DNA from: JBBQYA01 sp038209155
GTDB lineage: Bacteria; Bacteroidota; Bacteroidia; Sphingobacteriales; Sphingobacteriaceae
Length of the DNA: 11,500 nucleotides
Direction: 5' to 3'
NCBI GenBank assembly: GCA_038209155.1
Contig: JBBQYA010000087.1
Coordinates: 1 to 11,500 of the forward strand
Position 1 is the first letter of the stretch. Each line of letters opens with the position of its first letter. This document shows positions 1-7,384 of the stretch, one piece after another. The position numbers were made by a program, and so were the translations under genes. The notes under the pieces are model-generated. The model saw only the letters and a list, made by a program, of their open reading frames with translations. It had not been told where the DNA came from and searched no databases.

Positions 1-1
1 A

Positions 2-649
2 TTTGGAAATTCAGATAATTTTTCTTCTTTTTTAGACAGTGCGAATAAATTTAGAGGAATCATATCTGGAACTTCACTAAGTTTTAACTCTAGTTCAAAT
101 AAAGGATTTCTATATAATTTTGACATAGGTTCTTTCTCATCAGAAAGTACATGTAGTGTCCCAATTAATTTTGAAGTTAAAAATCTGCTTTTTAATGAGG
201 CTGAAATACAAATCTCTGTTACGAACAGAAATCCTGTTGTTGTAAATTCAACTGGAATTATAAAAGATTTATCTGTCTTACAGTTTGAATATTGCAGGTC
301 TGAAATTCCTATTATTGACACCACCGATGTTCCCATTATTGATACTGTTTTTATTCCAATATTTGATACCGTTATTCTAAACGGTGTTCAATATTTTAAT
401 GTAGATCCAAATCCAGCGAGCTCGGAAATAACCCTGTCTTTCAACCTCACTCGTGATAATACCAAAGTGAGATTGGCTATTTATAATATTATTGGTCAAA
501 AAATTATAGATATAATTGATAATCAAATTTTAAGTGGCAATCAAAAAATAAAACTAGAGGATCTAAGATTACCTAACGGAGTTTATACGGCGGTTTTAAT
601 TAGGAACGGAGGTTTGGCTGCTAAAAAATTATTGATTTTAGAAAAGTAA
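2..649 (+). CDS. C-terminal part of a T9SS-secreted protein with type A sorting domain (5' end outside window)
   Basis: The reading frame is open from the left edge to the TAA at 647-649 and encodes the last 215 residues of a larger protein. The final ~85 residues (from about nt 392) match the T9SS type A C-terminal sorting domain. They begin YFNVDPNPAS, followed by a hydrophobic strand, then the VRLAIYNIIGQKI segment, then LPNGVYTAVL, and end in a basic tail, KKLLILEK. In Bacteroidota this domain directs a protein exported by Sec through the outer-membrane T9SS translocon, with release or surface attachment. The ~100 residues before it are rich in Ser, Phe and Asn, look beta-rich, and belong to no family I recognise. 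A linker with three (I/V)PI(I/F)DT repeats joins the two parts. The catalytic or binding domain lies outside the window, so the substrate is unknown. An internal GTG at 467 is not a start, because the frame continues upstream of it. The sorting-domain call is firm; the protein's function is not determinable here. Confidence 0.88.
   Translation, partial: FGNSDNFSSFLDSANKFRGIISGTSLSFNSSSNKGFLYNFDIGSFSSESTCSVPINFEVKNLLFNEAEIQISVTNRNPVVVNSTGIIKDLSVLQFEYCRSEIPIIDTTDVPIIDTVFIPIFDTVILNGVQYFNVDPNPASSEITLSFNLTRDNTKVRLAIYNIIGQKIIDIIDNQILSGNQKIKLEDLRLPNGVYTAVLIRNGGLAAKKLLILEK
305..373 (+). repeat. Three tandem (I/V)PI(I/F)DT linker repeats
   Basis: Codons 305-373 spell IPIIDT, T-D, VPIIDT, V-F, IPIFDT, V. 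This is three 8-residue units with an invariant Pro and a conserved Asp-Thr. They lie directly before the T9SS sorting domain. The likely role is a flexible or extended spacer, possibly with Thr residues available for glycosylation (D-S/T is part of the known Bacteroidota O-glycosylation motif). That role is inference; the repeat itself is visible. Confidence 0.6.
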
Positions 650-673
650 ATGATGTAACGTCAAAGTCTTAAA

Positions 674-705
674 TGCAAAGAACGCAGAGTTAAAACGCCA
701 AGAGT
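674..705. repeat. Degenerate CGCAAAG-like intergenic repeat
   Basis: The stretch contains TGCAAAGAACGCAGAG followed by a run ending AACGCCAAGAGT, giving three imperfect copies of a (C/T)GC(A)AAGA unit. It lies in the spacer between the T9SS-cargo gene and the clpC terminator. From memory, similar CGCAAAG-rich repeats are scattered in intergenic DNA of flavobacteria. The copy is degenerate, and no function can be assigned. Confidence 0.3.
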
Positions 706-810
706 ACAATGAATAAAAGCTAATAGCGAAAAGTTTTCTTTTACTTCTTCTGTTTGTGAATTGTAGAGCAAAGTTCTTTTCTAGCTCTAATCCCAAAAAC
801 CAATACACAC

Positions 811-846
811 AAAAAAACCCGCTCTGTCTAGAGCGGGTTTTTTTTT
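811..846. terminator. Strong bidirectional intrinsic terminator between the T9SS-cargo gene and clpC
   Basis: An 8-bp GC-rich stem, CCCGCTCT / AGAGCGGG, with a GTCT tetraloop is flanked by an A run (811-817) on the left and a T run (838-846) on the right. The A:T pairs extend the stem, and each strand ends in a U tract, so the element can stop transcription from both converging genes. The right arm's T run reaches into the clpC stop codon (TTA on + at 845-847). The hairpin therefore begins essentially at the end of the clpC reading frame, and 162 nt after the stop of the upstream gene. Confidence 0.9.
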
Positions 847-3379
847 ATATATCCTCTTCTTTTTTCTTCCTTTTTGGTTTTGGTGATTTTAAAACTTTTA
901 CTGTTATTTCTGTTTTTTCTTTATCAAAATCCACTTCCAAAATATCGCCTTCAACTAATTCTGCTTTAAGAATTTCTTCTGCAATTGGATCTTCCAATAG
1001 TTTCTGAATTGCTCGATTAAGTGGTCTTGCTCCAAAGTTTGGATCAAAACCTTTTTCAGCAATATGCTTTTTGGCTTCGTCTGTAAGTTTAATTTCGTAA
1101 CCTAAAGTTTCAATTCTTCCAAAAAGTTGTTTTAGTTCAATATCAATGATCTTGAAAATATTTTCTTGTGTTAAAGAATTAAATACAACAACATCATCAA
1201 TTCTGTTCAAAAACTCTGGAGAGAATGCTCTTTTCAACGCATTTTCAATTACTCCTCTTGAATAGTTATCTACATTTTCTGCTTTGGTGGTTGTAGTAAA
1301 TCCTACTCCTTGTCCAAAATCTTTTAATTGTCGAGAACCGATATTAGAAGTCATAATCACTATCGTATTTCTAAAATCTACTTTTCTACCTAAACTATCT
1401 GTCAATATTCCTTCATCCAATACTTGCAATAGTATGTTAAATACATCAGGGTGAGCTTTTTCAATTTCATCCAAAAGAATAACTGAATACGGTTTACGTC
1501 TAACTTTCTCTGTCAACTGTCCACCTTCTTCATATCCAACATATCCTGGAGGCGCACCGACTAATCTAGAAACTGCAAACTTTTCCATGTACTCACTCAT
1601 ATCTATTCTAATCAAAGAATCTTGAGTGCTGAACATATATTGAGCAAGAACTTTTGCTAATTCTGTTTTTCCTACACCTGTTGGGCCTAAGAAAATGAAT
1701 GATCCAATTGGTTTACGTGGATCTTTCAGTCCAGCTCTGGTTCTTTGTATTGCTTTTGAAAGTTTTTTAATCGCTTCATCTTGGCCAATCACTTTTCCTT
1801 TCAATTCCTCTGCCATGCCAAGCAATTTATTTCCATCTGCTTTTCCAATTCTATTCACTGGAATACCGGTCATCATAGAAACCACATCCGCCACATTATC
1901 ATCTGTTACTGTGAAACGTTTTGTTTTAGTTTCTGCTTCCCATTCAGCTTTTGCAGTTTCTAATTCTTCTAAAAGATGCTTTTCAGTATCTCTTAGTTTG
2001 GCTGCTTCTTCGTATTTCTGACTGCGAACCACTCTGTTTTTCTCAAGCTTTATTTCCTCTATCTTTTGTTCTACATCAATGATATTTTGCGGAACATGAA
2101 TATTAGTAATATGAACACGAGAACCTGCCTCGTCCATAGCATCAATAGCTTTGTCTGGTAAGAAACGGTCACTTATATATCTGGCCGTTAAGGTTACACA
2201 AGCTTCAATAGCTTCGGGAGTGTATACTACATTATGATGATCTTCGTACTTTTCTTTAATTCTGGTAAGAATTTCTATAGTTTCTTCTGGAGTGGCAGGT
2301 TCTACCAATACTTTTTGAAAACGTCTATCTAAAGCTCCGTCTTTTTCTATGAATTGTCTGTATTCATCTAAAGTGGTAGCACCAATACATTGAATTTCTC
2401 CTCTGGCTAATGCAGGTTTGAACATATTGGATGCATCTAAAGATCCAGAAGCTCCACCAGCACCAACTATTGTATGAATTTCATCAATAAAAAGAATTAC
2501 ATCTGGAGATTTTTCCAACTCATTCATTACCGCTTTCATTCGCTCTTCAAACTGGCCACGATATTTTGTGCCGGCAACTAAAGATGCAAGATCCAAGGTA
2601 ACTACTCTTTTATTAAACAGAACTCTAGAAACTTTTCTTTGAACAATTCTTAGCGCAAGTCCTTCTGCGATAGCAGATTTTCCAACTCCAGGCTCTCCAA
2701 TTAAAATCGGATTATTCTTTTTTCTTCTGCTTAATATTTGACTTACTCGCTCTATTTCTTTTTCACGACCTACAATAGGATCTAGTTTTCCATCTTCAGC
2801 GGCACGAGTTAAATCTCTTCCGAAATTATCTAAAACAGGTGTTTTGGATTTGATATCTCCTGGCTTTTTAGCTGCTGAAAAATTTTCTTCTTCCTTGTAC
2901 CCATCTTCATCTGGTGTGTTTTGAGGTGCTTCACTTCTAATTCCAGATTTTGAACTTTCTATTTCTGCTTTGAAAGAATCGTATCCAATTCTATAATGAC
3001 CCAAAATTTGGGATGCAATATTATCCTCATCTCTCAAAATAGAAAGTAATAAATGCTCCGTACCAATTACGTCACTTTTGAATATTTTTGCTTCTAAGTA
3101 TGTGATTTTCAACACTTTTTCTGCTTGTTTGGTCAAAGGAATATTTCCTAGATTCACAGTTGTGCTAGTTGTTCCTTTCACGGCATCCTCCACGGAACGG
3201 CGTACTTTAGCTGTATCAACTCCTAATGATTTTAGAATTTTTATAGCAATGCCATCCCCTTCTCGTATTAGGCCCAACAGCAAATGTTCGGTGCCTATGT
3301 AATCATGCCCAAGTCGAAGAGCTTCTTCCCGACTATAGGATATTACATCTTTTACTCTCGGCGAAAATTTAGCTTCCAT
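845..3379 (-). CDS. clpC: ATP-dependent Clp protease ATP-binding subunit ClpC (Hsp100 AAA+ unfoldase)
   Basis: Full-length 844-residue class I Clp ATPase, the usual size for ClpC. It unfolds substrates with ATP and feeds them to the ClpP peptidase in the cytosol. Domains in order: two Clp N-terminal repeats (~1-140); a charged linker (~140-185); AAA-1 with Walker A GEPGVGKS (228-235), Walker B VILFIDE (294-300) and arginine-finger DRRF (351-354); a UVR-type coiled middle segment (~440-476), which separates ClpC from ClpA and from the long M-domain of ClpB; AAA-2 with Walker A GPTGVGKT (565-572), Walker B VILLDE (633-638) and sensor-2 GARP (783-786). A GVGF loop (691-694) fits the ClpP-docking position. 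The tail is unusually basic (KPKRKKK), then acidic. All key ATPase residues are present. The ATG at 3377-3379 is chosen because the N-domain begins at residue 1. No ctsR or mcsAB partner is adjacent, so Firmicutes-type control is not indicated locally. Confidence 0.97.
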   Translation of the reverse strand: MEAKFSPRVKDVISYSREEALRLGHDYIGTEHLLLGLIREGDGIAIKILKSLGVDTAKVRRSVEDAVKGTTSTTVNLGNIPLTKQAEKVLKITYLEAKIFKSDVIGTEHLLLSILRDEDNIASQILGHYRIGYDSFKAEIESSKSGIRSEAPQNTPDEDGYKEEENFSAAKKPGDIKSKTPVLDNFGRDLTRAAEDGKLDPIVGREKEIERVSQILSRRKKNNPILIGEPGVGKSAIAEGLALRIVQRKVSRVLFNKRVVTLDLASLVAGTKYRGQFEERMKAVMNELEKSPDVILFIDEIHTIVGAGGASGSLDASNMFKPALARGEIQCIGATTLDEYRQFIEKDGALDRRFQKVLVEPATPEETIEILTRIKEKYEDHHNVVYTPEAIEACVTLTARYISDRFLPDKAIDAMDEAGSRVHITNIHVPQNIIDVEQKIEEIKLEKNRVVRSQKYEEAAKLRDTEKHLLEELETAKAEWEAETKTKRFTVTDDNVADVVSMMTGIPVNRIGKADGNKLLGMAEELKGKVIGQDEAIKKLSKAIQRTRAGLKDPRKPIGSFIFLGPTGVGKTELAKVLAQYMFSTQDSLIRIDMSEYMEKFAVSRLVGAPPGYVGYEEGGQLTEKVRRKPYSVILLDEIEKAHPDVFNILLQVLDEGILTDSLGRKVDFRNTIVIMTSNIGSRQLKDFGQGVGFTTTTKAENVDNYSRGVIENALKRAFSPEFLNRIDDVVVFNSLTQENIFKIIDIELKQLFGRIETLGYEIKLTDEAKKHIAEKGFDPNFGARPLNRAIQKLLEDPIAEEILKAELVEGDILEVDFDKEKTEITVKVLKSPKPKRKKKEEDI

Positions 3380-3911
3380 TATTTATTGTTGATTTATAAA
3401 GATTAAAACGATAAAAAAGAAATAAAGTTCTTAGTAATCGAATGTATTAAAATGTTTGTCTTTTACAAAAGTTGACTTTATGGGTCTTTCAATTATTACG
3501 CCACGTGAAATACATTGGTTTTCTGTTTAAATTTATACACAAGACTATGAGAAATGCGCGACAAGCTTTCCGATTTTTTTCCAACAAAGGTTAGGAAACC
3601 CATCATTAATGACAAAATATCCGTTTTTGCTTTTCTTAAATTTAAATAAATAAAAAAATAAGATCGGTTTGTTTTCATTTTTAAAATTACAATTAACAAA
3701 TTATTAATCTATTACCAATAATTTAAAATAAACTTTAGTTATAATAATTAAAAAAAATGACGGCTTAGGTTAAATTAGACTATGAATTTATGTGGAAAGC
3801 AGATCATCTTTTGATTGAATATAGTATAAAAATGCATCGGATGGAAAATGAAATTCTCAAAATCTGTACGACAAAAAATATAACTTTGAAATTCTTCAAT
3901 CCAAATCAAAT
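3380..3911. other. Divergent intergenic region between clpC and the prolyl oligopeptidase gene
   Basis: This is 532 nt of AT-rich DNA holding the leaders of two divergent genes. On the minus strand the best clpC promoter candidate is AACTTTTG (3466-3473), one mismatch from TAnnTTTG. It has a TTG at 3490-3492, but the 16-nt gap is shorter than usual, so I treat it as weak. The prolyl oligopeptidase gene has a perfect -7 element at 3881-3888. Reading frames between 3496 and 3984 on the minus strand are low-complexity, resemble no family and are probably chance. The somewhat less AT-rich stretch around 3481-3620 is unexplained. Confidence 0.6.
3881..3888 (+). promoter_or_regulatory. Bacteroidota-type -7 promoter element (TAACTTTG) for the prolyl oligopeptidase gene
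   Basis: TAACTTTG is a perfect match to the TAnnTTTG -7 element read by the primary sigma factor of Bacteroidota. It lies 23 nt before the ATG at 3912, which would give a short leader of about 15-20 nt. No TTG lies at the -33 position, so the promoter would be only partly consensus. No Shine-Dalgarno sequence is evident, as is usual in this phylum. Confidence 0.5.
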
Positions 3912-6035
3912 ATGAAAAAAATATGTTTTTTAATAATGATGACAATATCTGCGCAAGTATTTGCACAAAAAATGACTGAAACAAAATTAATGTACCCAGA
4001 AACTAAAAAAGGAACTCAAATAGACAGCTATTTTGGAACTCAGGTAGAAGATCCTTACAGATGGTTGGAAGATGATAGATCAGAAGAAACTGGAGAATGG
4101 GTAAAAAAAGAAAACGAATTGACTTTTAGTTATTTAGATGCAATTCCATATAGAAATACCATTCAAAATAGAATTCAAGAATTAATTAATTATACCAAAA
4201 TATCTGCTCCAACCAGACATGGAGAATATGTTTATTATTATAAAAATGATGGTTTGCAAAATCAATCTTTATTATACAGAAAAGACGGAACTGGAAAAGA
4301 AGAAATTTTTCTTGATCCAAATAAATTTTCAAAAGATGCAACTACATCTTTGGACGGTGTAAGTTTCACAAATGATGGCTCTTTGGTCGCTTATTCGATT
4401 TCAGAAGCAGGTAGCGATTGGAGAAAAGTGATTTTGATGAATGCCAAAACAAAAACAATTTTAGAAGATACCTTAATAGATTTAAAATTCAGTGGATTGG
4501 CTTGGGTTGGAAATAAAGGACTTTATTATTCTAGTTATGATAAGCCAAAAGGAAGTCAATTAAGTGAAATTACAGATCAACACAAAGTATATTATCATGA
4601 ATTAGGAACAAAACAAGCAAGCGATAAAGTAATATTTGGGGAATTGCAAAAGCGTAGATATACTGGGGCTGGAGTTTCAGAAGATGATCGATATGTGTAT
4701 TTATCAGCAGCAAACTCTACTTCGGGAGGTGAATTGTATATGCTGGATTTACAAAATCCTGAAAAAGGATTGGTAACTGTAGTTGATAATATGAATTCTG
4801 ATAATGATGTGCTAGATAATGAAGGATCTAGAATTATTTTGATTACAAATCTGAATGCAAAAAATCAAAAAATAGTATCTTTTGATGCGAATAATCCAAG
4901 TCCAAGCAATTGGAAAGATTTAATTCCAGAAACTGATCAATCTCTAACGGCAAGCACTGGAGCAGGTTTTATTTTTGCAAATTATTTAAAAGATGCAGTT
5001 TCAGTAATTAAGCAATATGACTACGCTGGAAAACTGATTAGAGAAATAAAATTACCAGGAATTGGAACTGCTAGCGGCTTTTCGGGCAAGAAAAAAGATA
5101 AGGAAATCTATTTCACCTTTACTAATTATATAACTCCTCCAACTATTTATTCCTTAAATCCAGCAACTGGGAAAACTACTATTTACATTCAACCAAAAGT
5201 GGCTTTTAATCCTTCTGAATATGAATCGAAGCAAGTTTTTTATACTTCAAAAGATGGTTCAAAAGTTCCAATGATTATCACTTACAAAAAAGGAATTGCA
5301 TTAAATGGAAAAAATCCAACTGTACTTTATGGATATGGTGGATTTAACGTAAGCCTTACACCTGCTTTTTCTGTTTCTAATTTAGTGTGGATGGAAAACG
5401 GCGGTGTATATGCTGTAGCCAATTTAAGAGGTGGTGGAGAATATGGAAAAAAATGGCATAATGCTGGTATCAAAATGCAAAAGCAAAATGTTTTTGATGA
5501 TTTTACAGCAGCAGCCGAATATCTTCAAAAAGAAAAATATTGTACATCACAATATCTAGCTGTAAAAGGTGGATCTAATGGTGGATTATTGGTAGGAGCA
5601 GTTTTAACGCAAAGACCCGATTTATTTCAGGTGGCACTTCCAGCAGTTGGAGTGCTGGATATGTTGAGATATAATGCGTTCACAGCAGGAGCAGGTTGGT
5701 CTTACGATTATGGAACTGCTCAAGATTCCAAAGAAATGTTTGATTATTTGAAAGCATACTCCCCAATTCACAATGTAAAAGTTGGAACAAAATACCCAGC
5801 TACAATGATTACAACTGGCGATCATGATGATAGAGTAGTTCCAGCACATAGTTTTAAGTTTGCTGCCGAATTGCAAGATAAACAAGCCGGACCAGCGCCA
5901 ATGCTTATAAGAATTGAAGTAAATGCGGGACATGGAGCAGGTAAACCATTGTCAAAAGTTATTGCTGAAAGCGCAGACACTCAAGCTTTTACTTTATGGA
6001 ATATGGGTTTCAAATCTTTGCCAAATAAAAAATAA
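3912..6035 (+). CDS. Prolyl oligopeptidase (S9A family), exported
   Basis: A 707-residue serine peptidase, close to the family's ~700-residue length, that cuts short peptides after proline. Residues 1-18 form a signal peptide (basic MKK, hydrophobic core, VFA cleavage site before Gln19), so the enzyme should act in the periplasm or be released. This agrees with the known exported prolyl endopeptidase of Elizabethkingia (formerly Flavobacterium) meningosepticum. An N-terminal segment with the family-typical DPYRWLED (47-54) leads into a beta-propeller (~90-440) that gates the active site. The C-terminal alpha/beta-hydrolase domain has the oxyanion-region YGYGGFN (473-479), nucleophile Ser555 in GGSNGG, Asp639 in GDHDDRVVP and His674 in AGHGAGK, so the triad is complete. 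A tryptophan (GWSYDYG, W596) matches the family's proline-binding pocket. The start is fixed by the signal peptide and the -7 element. Two glycosyltransferase genes follow on the same strand after 110 nt. Confidence 0.96.
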   Translation: MKKICFLIMMTISAQVFAQKMTETKLMYPETKKGTQIDSYFGTQVEDPYRWLEDDRSEETGEWVKKENELTFSYLDAIPYRNTIQNRIQELINYTKISAPTRHGEYVYYYKNDGLQNQSLLYRKDGTGKEEIFLDPNKFSKDATTSLDGVSFTNDGSLVAYSISEAGSDWRKVILMNAKTKTILEDTLIDLKFSGLAWVGNKGLYYSSYDKPKGSQLSEITDQHKVYYHELGTKQASDKVIFGELQKRRYTGAGVSEDDRYVYLSAANSTSGGELYMLDLQNPEKGLVTVVDNMNSDNDVLDNEGSRIILITNLNAKNQKIVSFDANNPSPSNWKDLIPETDQSLTASTGAGFIFANYLKDAVSVIKQYDYAGKLIREIKLPGIGTASGFSGKKKDKEIYFTFTNYITPPTIYSLNPATGKTTIYIQPKVAFNPSEYESKQVFYTSKDGSKVPMIITYKKGIALNGKNPTVLYGYGGFNVSLTPAFSVSNLVWMENGGVYAVANLRGGGEYGKKWHNAGIKMQKQNVFDDFTAAAEYLQKEKYCTSQYLAVKGGSNGGLLVGAVLTQRPDLFQVALPAVGVLDMLRYNAFTAGAGWSYDYGTAQDSKEMFDYLKAYSPIHNVKVGTKYPATMITTGDHDDRVVPAHSFKFAAELQDKQAGPAPMLIRIEVNAGHGAGKPLSKVIAESADTQAFTLWNMGFKSLPNKK

Positions 6036-6043
6036 ATTTTGTT

Positions 6044-6063
6044 TTTTGATCAAAAGTTGATCA
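6044..6063. repeat. Small palindrome cluster downstream of the prolyl oligopeptidase gene
   Basis: TTTTGATCAAAA (6044-6055) is a perfect 12-bp palindrome, and TGATCA recurs at 6058-6063, so the two copies could also pair as a 6-bp stem. There is no T run after it on either strand, so it is not a convincing terminator. It could be a binding site or chance in AT-rich DNA. Confidence 0.25.
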
Positions 6064-6145
6064 GATGGTGTAAGCAATAGTTAATTTTTAACAAAAAAAG
6101 GATTTTTAGTTTTAAAAAACAGTTGAATAATTCAAGAGCAAATTG

Positions 6146-7384
6146 ATGATTGAGAAAGACAAAGATCCCTTACATATTGCAATTTGGGGATCTCATTTTT
6201 CTTGGGATGGCGGTATCGATTTTTTGATTTATTTAATGAATGGTCTGAACCATATAAAAGAGGAGAACGAAATTTCACTTTTTTTAATTCTGCCAAATGA
6301 TTTTGTAAGTGAATTAAAATACTTTTTGATCAACAGTAAAAATGCCGTTTCTAAAAAACAAATTCCTGTTTTTAAAAAGTCGAATGTAAATAAACGAATC
6401 CTTTCTGCTGTTGTAAATTCTGGAATTAAAGTTCAAACTATTTATTACAACTACACTGAAAAAGATTTAATTCAGAAATTAAAATCAATAAATTGTTCCG
6501 TTTTACTGCCCGTAGTATTTGCATTGAATAAGAAATTTCCTTTTCCTTGGATTGGCTATATTCCCGATTTACAACATATTACACTACCTCATTTTTTTTC
6601 GGATGTAGAAATTAAATTTAGAGATTCACGGTATAAAACTTTATTGCAAAATGCGAAATCTATTATAGTTAATGCAAAATCGGTAAAAAATGAATTAGCA
6701 GTTTCTTATGGCAAAACAGAAAACATTTTTAATCTTTCTTTTTTGCCTCCTTCAATTAATTATAACAATGAAGAAGAAATTACTAAATCATTAAAAGAAA
6801 AATATAATCTTCAAAATCCTTACTTTATTATTTGTAATCAATTTTGGAAACATAAAGATCATCTTACTGCTTTCAAAGCATTTAATTTACTCATAAAAGA
6901 TGTTGAGTTTGCTGATTTAAAATTGGTATGCACAGGCAAAATGGAAGATGAGCGTTTTCCAGAATATATCAAAGAATTAAAAGATTTTATCCGAACAGAA
7001 CAACTCGAAAATTCTATTATTCTTTTGGGGTTTATTCCCAAACAAGATCAAAATTTTTTGATGAAGAATTCTGTGGCACTTATCCAACCCACACTTTTTG
7101 AAGGTGGGCCAGGAGGAGGCGCAGTTTATTCTGCTATTTCGTTAGGCATTCGTAGTTTAGTTTCTGATATTGACGTAAATGCAGAAATAGAGAATAATTT
7201 AATTACCTTTTTTGAAGTTGGAAACATGGTAAATTTAAAAAAGAAAATGCAGGAAGTTCTAAATACCCCATTTAACGTATCTGATTACTCTATTTTAGAA
7301 GAAGAAGGAAATTCGAGAAGCCAACAATTAGGAAAAGAATTAATGAAAATCATTGAAACCACCATTAAAGAATTTAAAAATTGA
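6146..7384 (+). CDS. GT4-like (glycosyltransferase family 1 fold) glycosyltransferase
   Basis: A 412-residue GT-B-fold glycosyltransferase, probably transferring a sugar from a nucleotide donor to a lipid-linked or polysaccharide acceptor at the cytosolic face of the membrane. The N-domain starts with a strand, IAIWGSHFSWDGG (~11-23). It has the IGYIPDLQH..LPHFF motif (~136-151) seen in GT4 enzymes of surface-glycan clusters. The C-domain has the donor-site pattern: FIICNQFWKHKDH (~228-240), LVCTGK, IILLGFIP, then PTLFEGGPGGGAVYSA (~315-330), where Glu319 sits in the family's E-x-G-x-G-type loop, and SDIDVNAEI. No signal peptide or membrane span is evident. I start at the ATG at 6146; a TTG directly before it (6143) would add one residue. 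No clear promoter lies in the 110 nt upstream, so read-through from the peptidase gene is possible. The gene overlaps the next one by 4 nt. The sugar specificity is not readable. Confidence 0.9.
   Translation: MIEKDKDPLHIAIWGSHFSWDGGIDFLIYLMNGLNHIKEENEISLFLILPNDFVSELKYFLINSKNAVSKKQIPVFKKSNVNKRILSAVVNSGIKVQTIYYNYTEKDLIQKLKSINCSVLLPVVFALNKKFPFPWIGYIPDLQHITLPHFFSDVEIKFRDSRYKTLLQNAKSIIVNAKSVKNELAVSYGKTENIFNLSFLPPSINYNNEEEITKSLKEKYNLQNPYFIICNQFWKHKDHLTAFKAFNLLIKDVEFADLKLVCTGKMEDERFPEYIKELKDFIRTEQLENSIILLGFIPKQDQNFLMKNSVALIQPTLFEGGPGGGAVYSAISLGIRSLVSDIDVNAEIENNLITFFEVGNMVNLKKKMQEVLNTPFNVSDYSILEEEGNSRSQQLGKELMKIIETTIKEFKN

Noticed and set aside
756..1007. Plus-strand frame across the terminator and clpC 3' end
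   Set aside because: It reads through a strong terminator and is antisense to well-conserved clpC sequence; the translation is a Ser/Phe-rich shadow.
3466..3492. A confident clpC promoter
   Set aside because: AACTTTTG has one mismatch to TAnnTTTG, and the TTG upstream is only 16 nt away; similar near-matches (for example 3585-3592) occur by chance in this AT-rich DNA.
3496..3699. Minus-strand frame of 67 codons upstream of clpC
   Set aside because: Its composition is low-complexity and Lys/Phe/Ser-rich, and I see no family resemblance, promoter element or other support. It lies in what looks like a non-coding leader region.
6044..6063. Terminator after the prolyl oligopeptidase gene
   Set aside because: The TGATCA repeats can pair, but there is no downstream T run on either strand, so I list them only as a palindrome cluster.
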